A model generated the notes under the pieces. That model was given only the letters and a program-made list of their open reading frames with translations, did not search any database and was not told the DNA's origin. Positions 26,685-35,579 of a stretch of DNA of 64,000 nt are shown piece after piece (position 1 is the stretch's first letter; every line of letters starts with the position of its first letter). Location of the stretch: assembly GCA_037138335.1 (NCBI GenBank), contig JBAXIO010000012.1:62001-126000 (forward strand). The letters run 5' to 3'. The position numbers and the translations under genes were made by a program. Source of the stretch: CAIRDP01 sp037138335. GTDB taxonomy: Bacteria; Bacteroidota; Bacteroidia; Bacteroidales; FEN-979.

Positions 26685-28382
26685 CTAATTCACAAATTTT
26701 TTCAGGTTATCAATGATCTGTTTCGCTTTATCGGCCTTCTCGTCTTTCGGGTCTATTGCCAGCACTTTATTGCTGAATGCAATTGCCGTTACAGCGTATT
26801 CCTTATTCTTGGTCCCGGCATACTGAAGGAAATTATAATATGCAAGGTAATAAAAAGCTTCTATGCGCTCTTTGGCATATTTTGCCGTATCGCTCTGGGT
26901 CTTGGCAATAATGGTTTCATAGATGGGTTTTGCCAGGCCCTCTTTGCTGGTTGAGTCAATATTCGACCTGGTGCGGGCCCTCCAAACAAAACCTGTAATA
27001 TGATCAGGCTGCAGTTGATTGAAAATTGCCAGGTTTGTATCGGCCTGCTGAAAGTCCCTGACATTGTAAAAGATCTTGCCCAGGTTGTAGTAATCCATCG
27101 GCACTGCTTTTTTCAAGGTGATCTTCTTTTGATAGGTTTCAATCGCTTTGTCGTACTTTTTTACCTTGGTAAGGCATAACGCTGCTTCAGATAAAAGCTC
27201 AGGCTTGGTCGAATCAAGTTCAAACCCCTTAAGCAACTGCTCATAGGCCTGCTCGTCCATTTTATTCCTGGCCAGTATCCTGCCATAGTAAATGTAATCT
27301 GCTGCACGGATCTTTTCAGGCTTCTCGTTGGTAATAAATTTCTTGATATAATATAATGCTTTATCGTATTGTGAAGTTTCAAAATATGCGTAGGCAAGAG
27401 CCCTGTTCAGGTCATTGTTTGTTGAATCGACCTTGTAAACTGCATTGAGCTGGTTGATGGCTTCTTTGTATTCCTGCAGGTCGAACAGGATATTCACAAA
27501 TTGGATCCTTGCAGTGGTATTTCCGGCCGAAAGCTTAAGGAACTTTGCAAAGTCCCGCTTGGCATCATCATTCCGGTTGGCCTTTGCAAGAAGGAATCCT
27601 CTTTCCCTGTAAGCGGGAGCATAACTGGAGTCGATTTTAATGGCTTCATCATAATATGTGAGCGCGCTCTTGTATTGCTTGGCTCGCATCCAGAGCTGCC
27701 CTATGCGTACTTTGGCGAAAGGTGACTGGGGATTGAGGCTCTGTGCAATATTATAATTGGTGATCGCATTGGAACCGTCATTCAGCAACATGATATATGC
27801 ATCTCCCTTGACTATAAACAACAAATAGTTTTTTGGATCAAGTTTTTCGGCAGCCTTTAATAAAGAAAATATCTGGGCAGTATCTTTTATAAGGGCTTTT
27901 ACGTATCCGTTGGCCATCCTGATAAGGACATTGGCTTGTTTCACAGGCTCCATGACAATACTTTTATTTGCCTTGCTCGGCAGCAAGGCTGAAGCCTTTG
28001 AATAATAATCCTGGCCGGCGCTCTTATCTTTATTAAGAAATGCTATTTCCCCCATTCCTACAAGGTTAAGCGGATTGGCCGGATCTTTCTGAATGCCAAG
28101 CTGAAAGATGATCCTGGCTGAATCTGAGATCTCTTTCAGCGAATAATTCGAAGTGTCGGAAAAGTATTCGTTGATGAAATTTTCGCCATAATTGTAATAT
28201 GCATCCCCATCAGCCGGATTCTGTTTTATCAAGGCCTTATATGCAGAAGCAGCTGCCTTAAACTGTTCACTGCGCATAAGCCATATAGCGGCTTTGAGAT
28301 CCTGGGCACGGACTTCCGTCAACAAGGTGCAAGCAAGCAATAAAATGATAACCAGTCCTGTCTTTTTTAAATTGCTCATCAT
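26685..28382 (-). CDS. Periplasmic tetratricopeptide repeat protein
   Basis: A 565-residue exported protein. A signal peptide ends near LLTEVRAQ (residue 27). The rest is a superhelix of tetratricopeptide repeats; YKSALTYYDEAIKIDSSYAP, YDKALYYIKK and YDKAIETYQKK are recognisable units. TPR proteins hold partner proteins. It sits between a PstS-like lipoprotein and the exbB operon, an arrangement I know from Bacteroidota genomes, which suggests a role at the Exb/Ton complex or with the PstS-like protein. That role is inference. Confidence 0.85.
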   Translation of the reverse strand: MMSNLKKTGLVIILLLACTLLTEVRAQDLKAAIWLMRSEQFKAAASAYKALIKQNPADGDAYYNYGENFINEYFSDTSNYSLKEISDSARIIFQLGIQKDPANPLNLVGMGEIAFLNKDKSAGQDYYSKASALLPSKANKSIVMEPVKQANVLIRMANGYVKALIKDTAQIFSLLKAAEKLDPKNYLLFIVKGDAYIMLLNDGSNAITNYNIAQSLNPQSPFAKVRIGQLWMRAKQYKSALTYYDEAIKIDSSYAPAYRERGFLLAKANRNDDAKRDFAKFLKLSAGNTTARIQFVNILFDLQEYKEAINQLNAVYKVDSTNNDLNRALAYAYFETSQYDKALYYIKKFITNEKPEKIRAADYIYYGRILARNKMDEQAYEQLLKGFELDSTKPELLSEAALCLTKVKKYDKAIETYQKKITLKKAVPMDYYNLGKIFYNVRDFQQADTNLAIFNQLQPDHITGFVWRARTRSNIDSTSKEGLAKPIYETIIAKTQSDTAKYAKERIEAFYYLAYYNFLQYAGTKNKEYAVTAIAFSNKVLAIDPKDEKADKAKQIIDNLKKFVN

Positions 28383-28401
28383 AAAATAATTTCTACAAAG
28401 T

Positions 28402-29361
28402 TTAATGTTTAATTTGGACTATCCTAACCGGCATGGCTGCTGGCACCATCCCGGATCTTAATACGATCAGCTGGCCTTTCTCCCCCGCAATGAATGAAGA
28501 CAGCCCGAAGGCAAGGCCATGGTATGTCTGCCTGTTGATACAGTATACATTCCTTGTAAATGGGTAATCTCCCTGCGCAATATACGCCTGGTAGGGTTTG
28601 TAAAAGCTGGAACCGGGATCATTGGTACCCGGAGTACTCACACCTGCAACTTTCACCTGTTTCAGGAAACGGTTGGAAACAGTATCTTCCTTGTCACTGA
28701 TCCAGTTCACGCTGATAACACCTATGGCATTAGGGTTGTTTGTGACAAATGAAATGACATCGGCATTGGAATTCACGGCAAAACAACTTGAAGGCAGGTT
28801 GGATAGATTGAATTTTTCTTTGATATACCTTGGGTTACATGACTTATAATTATCAAATACCACCTTGATATCCCCCAGTTTTGATTTTGGGTTCATCTGT
28901 TTCCATGTCCTGACCTCTCCTTTGAATATGCCTTCGATTTTATCATAAAAGAGGTTTGTGTCAGGATTTTCCCGATTGACGATAAACACAATCCCGTCAT
29001 AAGCGATCAGGGTTGTCTTTGGAACGAATTGCCTTTCGTTCAGATATTTCTCTTCCTCAACCGAAAGTTTTCGGCTTACAATCACCAGGGGCACCGAATC
29101 TTTCATGAAAAGGTTGATAATATCGGATTCGTTACCGTAAACCGCATCTACCTTCGCATATTTATAGATCACTCCGAAAGTATAGATTTCGGTATCCAGT
29201 AAAAGGCGGTAGGAATCGTCAATACCAACTTTGATACTTCCGTGCGTTGGATTGTCGTCGGCCTGCTTGATTCCGCTCCCTCCTCCGCAGGAAGCAAAAA
29301 ACAGCAGGATTATCAACCCTGCCGCTCCGATTACAATGGTCCCGGTTTTTTTCGTCTTCAT
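28402..29361 (-). CDS. PstS-like phosphate-type substrate-binding lipoprotein
   Basis: A 319-residue lipoprotein (lipobox FFASC, C25) with the PBP-like fold of phosphate-binding PstS proteins. Recognisable parts are the KVGIDDSYRLLLD opening, TLIAYDGIVFIVNREN, EGIFKGEVRTWKQ and NAIGVISVNWI. No pstCAB genes are nearby; it is followed after 19 bases by the TPR gene and then by exbBDD-tonB. Such Ton-associated PstS proteins occur throughout Bacteroidota, and whether they bind phosphate is not established. A -7 box lies about 50 bases upstream. Confidence 0.85.
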   Translation of the reverse strand: MKTKKTGTIVIGAAGLIILLFFASCGGGSGIKQADDNPTHGSIKVGIDDSYRLLLDTEIYTFGVIYKYAKVDAVYGNESDIINLFMKDSVPLVIVSRKLSVEEEKYLNERQFVPKTTLIAYDGIVFIVNRENPDTNLFYDKIEGIFKGEVRTWKQMNPKSKLGDIKVVFDNYKSCNPRYIKEKFNLSNLPSSCFAVNSNADVISFVTNNPNAIGVISVNWISDKEDTVSNRFLKQVKVAGVSTPGTNDPGSSFYKPYQAYIAQGDYPFTRNVYCINRQTYHGLAFGLSSFIAGEKGQLIVLRSGMVPAAMPVRIVQIKH

Positions 29362-29408
29362 CAGATCATTAAATGCTTAAAATCAGCATGTTTATCAAAA
29401 CACAAACA

Positions 29409-29416
29409 CAAATTTA
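29409..29416 (-). promoter_or_regulatory. -7 box for the PstS-like gene
   Basis: A minus-strand TAAATTTG matches TAnnTTTG. No clear -33 TTTG is seen. The leader to the ATG at 29361 would be about 40 bases. Confidence 0.35.
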
Positions 29417-29491
29417 TAAATAATATTATTGCGTCCTTAAAATTAATAGGCTAAAATAAACGGAATCAGCTGAAAATGCAAGAAAAATCGG

Positions 29492-29689
29492 TCATTCATC
29501 CTCTTCTTCCCGCGAGTTGGACCATATCCGGGCCAGGCGGAAAGCACCATACAGGAAAAGAAAAACAGCGAAAATGACTTTGACTGTCTGTGGAAGGTAT
29601 TTGAAATAAGGACTTGTGAAAACAAAAACTGCAAGTACAAAGTACAGGGCTGCAACAGTGTAAGCGAAGTATTTATAGTATTTTTTCAT
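29492..29689 (-). CDS. Small two-helix membrane protein, unknown function
   Basis: A 65-residue protein with two hydrophobic helices (about residues 9-27 and 35-52) joined by a short turn with FKYLPQ. It has a basic start (KKYYKYF) and a charged tail (RIWSNSREEEDE). The composition and charge layout are those of a real small inner-membrane protein with both ends in the cytoplasm. An overlapping frame at 29443-29655 lacks these traits. It lies upstream of the PstS-like gene with a 130-base gap. I do not recognise a named family. Confidence 0.65.
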   Translation of the reverse strand: MKKYYKYFAYTVAALYFVLAVFVFTSPYFKYLPQTVKVIFAVFLFLYGAFRLARIWSNSREEEDE

Positions 29690-29791
29690 CTGGATTGTTG
29701 AGAAACTTTTTGGTTGAATATTGAAGATTGATCACGGTTCGGCGAAGCCGTAATGAACACCAATTATTTTAACAATTTCGTGAATAATTCA

Positions 29792-29855
29792 GAATGTTGA
29801 ATTTCTTATACTTCAACATTCAAAATTCAATATTCGTTATTCGAAATTCAATTTG
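29792..29855. repeat. ATTC-rich dispersed repeat, copy 1, with hairpin
   Basis: A 10-base perfect inverted repeat, GAATGTTGAA at 29792-29801 and TTCAACATTC at 29812-29821, runs into a TTCAAAATTCAATATTCG segment. The segment recurs at 42790 and 46771. It lies just past the stop of the minus-strand gene at 29860. Confidence 0.65.
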
Positions 29856-29859
29856 GATA

Positions 29860-30186
29860 TTATCTCTGAACCTGGTAATAGGGAATGTCCCAGTCCTGGT
29901 CGGGCCACTGGTTCCAGTAAGCAGGGTTGAGCACATGGCCGTCTTTTCTTACAAGCCTTCTTTCATACAGGTTGATCATGGCGTTGAAAAGGATGTCGGT
30001 AACTCCGATCACTGAAGTTGGCAGGGTAGTGCCATCCTTTGCTTTTTCTTTTTCGGTTTTCACCACAAGGCCGTTAACCTCCAGTATCCCTTTCAGGAAT
30101 GTAATCCTGTCTTCTGAGGCGCCTGTCTCAACAACAGTACAACGTACCCCTTCAATTTCTGTAACCGTATGTTTCCCTTTAAGCAT
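29860..30186 (-). CDS. Conserved-looking small protein, unknown function
   Basis: A 108-residue soluble protein without signal peptide or membrane helix. It opens with a beta-rich part (KHTVTEIEGVRCTVVETG). A mixed segment follows with EVNGLVVKTEKEKAKDG, a helix VTDILFNAMINLYERRL, and a tryptophan-rich end (NPAYWNQWPDQDWDIPYY). It follows nuoN by 68 bases on the same strand and could be transcribed with the nuo operon. I recognise no family or motif. Codon use resembles its neighbours. Confidence 0.7.
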   Translation of the reverse strand: MLKGKHTVTEIEGVRCTVVETGASEDRITFLKGILEVNGLVVKTEKEKAKDGTTLPTSVIGVTDILFNAMINLYERRLVRKDGHVLNPAYWNQWPDQDWDIPYYQVQR

Positions 30187-30254
30187 AATATTGTTATTTA
30201 CGAGTTCCGGTTTACGATTTACGAATTAATCCCGCATCTCGTTATCCCGCTATT

Positions 30255-31664
30255 TTAATAAAGTCCGAAACTCAGTCCGTTGATCATCTCGAATACTGCG
30301 CTGAAGATACCGATTGCAAATATGCCTGCCAGGCAGAGAATGAGGCCCAGGCTTGAATAGAAATCGCTTTTTATCTTAGGTATCGGCCTGTCGCTGCGGT
30401 TCAGGAACATTGCCTTGATGACCAGCAAATAATAGTATAATGAAATGATGGTATTGATAATTGCGATCAGGACCAGAATATACAAGCCGTGATTGGCGGC
30501 GGCGGCGAAAAGGAAGAACTTGCCAAAGAAGCCAGCTACCGGGGGGATCCCAGCCAGTGAAAAGAGTGACAGCATCATCACCATGGCCAGCCTGGGGTTA
30601 GTCCTGTATAAACCATCGTAATCATTGATCGTTTCGAATCCTGTACGGTTCGAAATGATGGCGACAACACCGAAGGCGCCAAGATTTGAGAAGATATAGA
30701 CAAGTACAAAATAGATCACGGTGGCCATACCGTATTGGCTCTGCCCTATAATTCCAAGCAGGATGAAACCGGCCTGTGCGATTGACGAAAACGCCAGGAA
30801 CCGTTTAAGGTTTTGCTGGCGGATGGCAAAGAGGTTACCCAGGGTGATGGTGAGAATAATGATGATGTACAGCATATTGCTCCACATCAGTGCAATCTTG
30901 CTGAATACGGTAAATAAAAGAATTGTTAAAATAAATGCAGCTGCTCCTTTGGACACAACCGATAGATAAGAGGTAATATTTACCGGGGCGCCTTCGTAAA
31001 CATCGGCAGTCCATAAATGGAACGGAACCAGGGAGATTTTAAATGCCATACCTGCAAAGAAGAAGATAAATCCCAAAACCTGCAGTGGCGTGCCGGTGAA
31101 AGCCGGTCCGACTTCTGCGAAATACAAAGTGCCTGTGGTTCCATAGACCATCGACAGTCCGTAAAGAAGAATGCCCGAGGAAAGAGCTGATGAGAAAATG
31201 AGTTTCACGCCTGCTTCAGCTGATTTTTCTTTTAAACGTTCGAAAGCGGTAAGCGCGGCGAGGGGAATGGTTGCAAGTTCCAGTCCGAGGTAGAACATCA
31301 GGAAATCTCCCGAGGAGATCATATACTGCATCCCGATAAGAGTGGAAAGCATCAGGATGTAATATTCGCTGATCTTTTCTTTGTTCTCGGGTTTCCTGAG
31401 CCAGTCGGCGCTCTGTATCATAACGATCAGCACCCCGATGTTCAGGATATTCTTAAGCATCAGGGTCAATGCCGTGGTCTGGTACATCCCGCCGAACAAT
31501 ATCCCTGTAGGCCCCGGAATAAAACCCAGGATCAGAACAGCCGTCATCAGGAGGATGGCTGGTGTAATGATGTTGTGCTTTTTATCAGCGGGAAGGAAAA
31601 TCTCAACAAGCAAAAGAATCACCGTGATGGCAATCAGCAGTAATTCGTGTCTCATGATCAACAT
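30255..31664 (-). CDS. nuoN: NADH-quinone oxidoreductase subunit N
   Basis: A 469-residue antiporter-like membrane subunit of complex I with about 14 helices; one of the three proton-pumping arms. The family core is visible: KFSLVPFHLW-like KISLVPFHLWTADVYEGAPV, and FLAFSSIAQAGFILLG with the lysine/histidine-bearing helix region. SLAGIPPVAGFFGKFFLF follows. An in-frame ATG at 31655 is an alternative start. It ends the nuo operon, 36 bases after nuoM. Confidence 0.94.
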   Translation of the reverse strand: MLIMRHELLLIAITVILLLVEIFLPADKKHNIITPAILLMTAVLILGFIPGPTGILFGGMYQTTALTLMLKNILNIGVLIVMIQSADWLRKPENKEKISEYYILMLSTLIGMQYMISSGDFLMFYLGLELATIPLAALTAFERLKEKSAEAGVKLIFSSALSSGILLYGLSMVYGTTGTLYFAEVGPAFTGTPLQVLGFIFFFAGMAFKISLVPFHLWTADVYEGAPVNITSYLSVVSKGAAAFILTILLFTVFSKIALMWSNMLYIIIILTITLGNLFAIRQQNLKRFLAFSSIAQAGFILLGIIGQSQYGMATVIYFVLVYIFSNLGAFGVVAIISNRTGFETINDYDGLYRTNPRLAMVMMLSLFSLAGIPPVAGFFGKFFLFAAAANHGLYILVLIAIINTIISLYYYLLVIKAMFLNRSDRPIPKIKSDFYSSLGLILCLAGIFAIGIFSAVFEMINGLSFGLY

Positions 31665-31700
31665 GGGTCAGATATTTATTTGTTTCTTACTTTTTTCGAT

Positions 31701-33212
31701 TTAATGAAGAATGGGACCTGCCAGTAATATTCTCTGCATGACCGGTACCAGTCCGTTATTGATCATATCGCTCAGCCAGAGTGGCGCCATCCCGATAGCC
31801 GTAATCCCCAGGATGAGGGTCACTACGCTCATACGGTCAAACCATTTTGCATCAATAATATGATTGAATTCAGGGTTTTTTATTTTACCCAAAAGCAGGA
31901 TTCCTACCACACGCAGAATATAAACGGCGGTAACAACAATTGAAGAAGCTGCGATGATGGTACATACCCTGTGGAATACATCATTATGCTGGAATGAACC
32001 CACGAAGATGGTCATTTCTGCGACGAATCCACTGAATCCGGGAAGGCCGAGCGAAGCGAGGCCGCCGATCACATAAGCAACACCGAGAAACGGCATGACT
32101 TTCATCAGTCCGCCCATTTCGTTGATAAGCCTGGTGTGAGTACGCCCGTAAATCATGCCGATTAATGCAAAGAAAAGGGCTGTCATGATACCATGGGAGA
32201 TCATCTGCATAATGGCCCCGTTCATTGCAGTCTGGTTCATCATCAGTACTGCGAAAAGGACGAGTGCACAATGGCTCACAGAGGAATATGCGTTGATGTA
32301 TTTAAGGTCTTTCTGCCAGATAGCGCCGAATGCTCCGTAAATCACGCCGATAGTTGTAAGGATCAGGAATATCCAGGCCATTTCATGTGCTGCTCCCGGA
32401 AGAAGGAATACGGCAACACGATAGCAACCGTACCCCCCGAGCTTCATCAGAACGCCTGCATGAAGCATTGATACGGCGGTGGGTGCCGAAGCATGACCGT
32501 CGGGCGACCATGTGTGGAACGGGAAAAGAGCTCCAAGAACCCCGAATCCTATGAAGAGAAAGGGAAAAAAGAAGCGTTGTGCCGGCATAGGAATAGCCAC
32601 TTTGGATATCTGGATCAGGTTGAAGGTAAGAGGACCTCCCCCGGGGGCAGAATTAAAATACAGGCCAAGTAAACCCAGCATGATCAAAGCCGAACCACCC
32701 ATCAGCATCAGGGTTAGTTTCATGGCCGAATAATGCCTCGGGCCGCTTCCCCAGATACCAATAAGCAAATACATAGGGATCACTGCAATTTCATAAAACA
32801 GGAACAGGGTGAAGAGGTCAAGAGAGATAAAAAAGCCGAACACACCGGCAGCAAGAAGGATAAGTGAAGTAAAAAATTCCCTGGGCAGATCCGTGACATC
32901 CCAGGAAGCAAAGATCCCTGCAAAGATCACAATCGAAGTCAGGCCTATCATAGCGACCGAAACTCCATCCACCCCGATGAAGAAATGTATGTTCAGGTTC
33001 TTGTACCAGACCATATCCTGGGAGAAAAGGATTTCGGCAGTATTCCCTGCAGCCCTTGCAGCCAGGAAAAGATAAATGAGAAACCCGGCCAGGATCAGCT
33101 GACAGCTCATACCGACAACAGCAGTCCATTTTACCTGCATATGGGTCTTGCTGAAAAATATCCCGATGACAGTGAGGACAGGGATTACGATGAACAATAA
33201 CAGAAAGCTCAT
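31701..33212 (-). CDS. nuoM: NADH-quinone oxidoreductase subunit M
   Basis: A 503-residue antiporter-like subunit of complex I. FYEIAVIPMYLLIG contains the conserved membrane glutamate. FPFHTWSPDGHASAPTAVS and YINAYSSVSHCALVLF are the hallmark stretches, and SLGLPGFSGFVAEMTIF lies near the end. About 14 helices are expected, and the length is usual. It sits 12 bases after nuoL. Together with NuoL and NuoN it forms the proton-translocating arm in the inner membrane. Confidence 0.95.
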   Translation of the reverse strand: MSFLLLFIVIPVLTVIGIFFSKTHMQVKWTAVVGMSCQLILAGFLIYLFLAARAAGNTAEILFSQDMVWYKNLNIHFFIGVDGVSVAMIGLTSIVIFAGIFASWDVTDLPREFFTSLILLAAGVFGFFISLDLFTLFLFYEIAVIPMYLLIGIWGSGPRHYSAMKLTLMLMGGSALIMLGLLGLYFNSAPGGGPLTFNLIQISKVAIPMPAQRFFFPFLFIGFGVLGALFPFHTWSPDGHASAPTAVSMLHAGVLMKLGGYGCYRVAVFLLPGAAHEMAWIFLILTTIGVIYGAFGAIWQKDLKYINAYSSVSHCALVLFAVLMMNQTAMNGAIMQMISHGIMTALFFALIGMIYGRTHTRLINEMGGLMKVMPFLGVAYVIGGLASLGLPGFSGFVAEMTIFVGSFQHNDVFHRVCTIIAASSIVVTAVYILRVVGILLLGKIKNPEFNHIIDAKWFDRMSVVTLILGITAIGMAPLWLSDMINNGLVPVMQRILLAGPILH

Positions 33213-33224
33213 TATCTTATCGTT

Positions 33225-35144
33225 TTAATTGGTCCATAAATAAATGAATAACAAAGCAAGGGCAATAACCCCCGAAATGAAAGCAAGGGCATACTGCTGG
33301 AGCTGCCCGCTCTGGAATCCCTTGATCCTGTCGGAAACCACATTGGTGACATAGGCAAACTGGTTCATGGTCCCGTCGACAATATGGCGGTCGAACCATG
33401 CAACCGGGCGGGATACATAGTTGAACAATATTTTTTTGGTAATGAAAAGATATACCTGGTCAATATAAAATTTGTTGAATGCCGCTGTGTAAAACCCGCC
33501 GAGAGCCAGTGAAACTTTTTTCGAAGTTTCTGATTTCTTCTTGTACAGCATTGTGGCAATACTTATGCCTACCAGGGCAATAAAAATTGAAGGGATCGCA
33601 ATGCCCCATTCGGTATGGGCCTCGAACGGCATGCTATTGGAAGTTACAAGTTTGGTAAAGGGAATAAAACCTGCAAATGTTGAACCTATAGCCAAAACGA
33701 TCAGCGGCAAAGTCATGGTCACCGGGGCTTCGTGAGGTGCGTGATGATAATGCTGGTCTTTCCCCCAGAACACATTGAAATAAAGGCGGAACATATAAAA
33801 GGCCGTCATGCCTGCAACCAGGTATTCCATGGCAAATAAGGCTTTGTTGTAATGGAAAGCCGCAACCAGGATCTCGTCCTTGCTGAAAAAACCGCTAAAC
33901 GGCGGTATGCCCGAAATGGCCAGACATGCGATAAGGAAGGTCGCATGGGTTATGGGCAGGTATTTCCTCAGCCCTCCCATCTCGTTCATATAATTCGAAT
34001 GGACAGCATGGATTATAGCGCCTGCGCCGAGGAAAAGCAAGGCTTTGAAGAAAGCATGTGTGAACAGGTGGAACATGGAAGCCATATAACCCAGGCCTTC
34101 TTCACCGCCATATCCTGAAACACCAAGCGCAACCATCATTAAGCCGATCTGCGACATGGTGGAATAGGCCAGGACGCGCTTGATATCATACTGGGTGCAG
34201 GCTATCACAGCTGCAAATAATGATGTAAACCCTCCTACCCAGGCCACAATCTCAAGAGCCGATTGTTCATGATGGAAGATCGGGAACATGCGGGCGACAA
34301 GATAAACACCGGCAACAACCATGGTTGCCGCATGGATAAGGGCCGAAACAGGAGTGGGGCCTTCCATGGCATCCGGAAGCCAGATATGCAATGGGAACAT
34401 GGCCGATTTACCGGCGCCGCCCATAAAAATAAAGAGCATGGCCCAGGTCATGGTTGACATGCCCAGGAACATGATACCCTGCCCTGATGTGAAAGCAGGG
34501 CTGTTCGGACCAGTCAGTGTAATAAAATCAAAAGTGCCTGTCATGTATGACAGGAGCAGGATGCCGATGAGAAATCCCAGGTCGGCAAAACGGGTTACAA
34601 TGAATGCTTTTTTGCTTGCAGCAACCGCCGAATCTTTTTCATAGTAAAAGCCTATCAGCAGAAAGGAAGAGACCCCGACAAGCTCCCAGAAAATATACAT
34701 CTGGAAAATGTTGGTTGCGATAACAAGGCCAAGCATAGAAAAACTGAACAGGGAAAGAATCGAGAAGAAACGTGCAAATCCTTTTTCCCCTTTCATATAT
34801 CCTATGGAATAAATATGCACCATGAACGATACGGTAGTGATAACGATCAGCATCATCACCGAAATGGGGTCAAGCAGAACACCTATGTCGATATGGAGCT
34901 TATCGGTGAGGTGAAGCCAGGTGTAACTGATCCCGATCACTTTCTGAAAAGCGCCGTCTGCCTTGTCGAGTACGAAAAAATATTTGTAGGCTGTAAATAA
35001 TGCAAGGCAAAAATTGATACCCAGTCCGGTGGTACCAACAATTCCCGTCACTATGGGTTTAAACCTGTTGCCGGTAAGCCCGGTGATCACAAATACCAGC
35101 AGGGGTATCAGCAGTATCCAGATGGTGTAACTGAAATCGATCAT
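33225..35144 (-). CDS. nuoL: NADH-quinone oxidoreductase subunit L
   Basis: A 639-residue subunit, the most distal antiporter-like part of the membrane arm. Visible are FWELVGVSSFLLIGFYYEKD with the conserved glutamate, SAMFPLHIWLPDAMEGPTPV, KRVLAYSTMSQIGLMM and ISGIPPFSGFFSKDEI. The C-terminal ~150 residues carry the long lateral helix and the last membrane helix. It is separated from nuoK by 100 bases that hold a hairpin, the longest gap in the nuo operon. Confidence 0.95.
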   Translation of the reverse strand: MIDFSYTIWILLIPLLVFVITGLTGNRFKPIVTGIVGTTGLGINFCLALFTAYKYFFVLDKADGAFQKVIGISYTWLHLTDKLHIDIGVLLDPISVMMLIVITTVSFMVHIYSIGYMKGEKGFARFFSILSLFSFSMLGLVIATNIFQMYIFWELVGVSSFLLIGFYYEKDSAVAASKKAFIVTRFADLGFLIGILLLSYMTGTFDFITLTGPNSPAFTSGQGIMFLGMSTMTWAMLFIFMGGAGKSAMFPLHIWLPDAMEGPTPVSALIHAATMVVAGVYLVARMFPIFHHEQSALEIVAWVGGFTSLFAAVIACTQYDIKRVLAYSTMSQIGLMMVALGVSGYGGEEGLGYMASMFHLFTHAFFKALLFLGAGAIIHAVHSNYMNEMGGLRKYLPITHATFLIACLAISGIPPFSGFFSKDEILVAAFHYNKALFAMEYLVAGMTAFYMFRLYFNVFWGKDQHYHHAPHEAPVTMTLPLIVLAIGSTFAGFIPFTKLVTSNSMPFEAHTEWGIAIPSIFIALVGISIATMLYKKKSETSKKVSLALGGFYTAAFNKFYIDQVYLFITKKILFNYVSRPVAWFDRHIVDGTMNQFAYVTNVVSDRIKGFQSGQLQQYALAFISGVIALALLFIYLWTN

Positions 35145-35201
35145 ATGTTGGTTAAATTATGCGTTAGTCATTTTTATTTGAGCCATGGGTAATGAGTGAT
35201 G

Positions 35202-35246
35202 AGTGATGAGTTTTTGCTAATGGCTCATGGCTTATAACTCATCACT
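35202..35246. repeat. Hairpin between nuoK and nuoL
   Basis: Arms AGTGATGAGT (35202-35211) and ACTCATCACT (35237-35246) are perfect complements around a 25-base loop that can itself pair (GGCTCATGGC region). A tandem GAGTGAT repeat precedes it. The hairpin touches the nuoK stop at 35245 and could tune expression or mRNA stability between nuoK and nuoL. Confidence 0.55.
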
Positions 35247-35562
35247 AATACTTCATTTCATTCATTTCCTCCACATCAATATTTACCAGACGGCGGTATA
35301 TGTTGATGATAATTGCTATTGCTACGGAAGCTTCAGCGGCGGCAACAGCAATGATGAAGAGTGTAAAAAACATCCCTTCCAGGTGCCCGGGGAAGAGGAT
35401 TTTGTTAAAGGCCACGAAATTGATACAAACCGAATTCAGTATGAGTTCGATCGACATCAGCATGGTGATCAGGTTTTTCCTTACCAGGAAACCGTAAATC
35501 CCGATAAAAAACATCGTCGTGGACAACACAAGGAACCATTGAATAGGTACGCCTTCAAACAT
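35245..35562 (-). CDS. nuoK: NADH-quinone oxidoreductase subunit K
   Basis: A 105-residue, three-helix subunit of the complex I membrane arm. The conserved glutamates are in MSIELILNSVCINFVAF and VAAAEASVAIAIIINIYR. The length is typical (about 100). It follows nuoJ by 17 bases. The C-terminal tail VDVEEMNEMKY-like (NIDVEEMNEMKY) is normal for the family. Confidence 0.95.
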   Translation of the reverse strand: MFEGVPIQWFLVLSTTMFFIGIYGFLVRKNLITMLMSIELILNSVCINFVAFNKILFPGHLEGMFFTLFIIAVAAAEASVAIAIIINIYRRLVNIDVEEMNEMKY

Positions 35563-35579
35563 AGCGGTATATTTTTAAA

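Noticed and set aside
29443..29655. Alternative 70-codon frame overlapping the small membrane protein
   Set aside because: Its translation lacks a coherent helix pattern, while the 29492-29689 frame gives two clean membrane helices and a charged tail.
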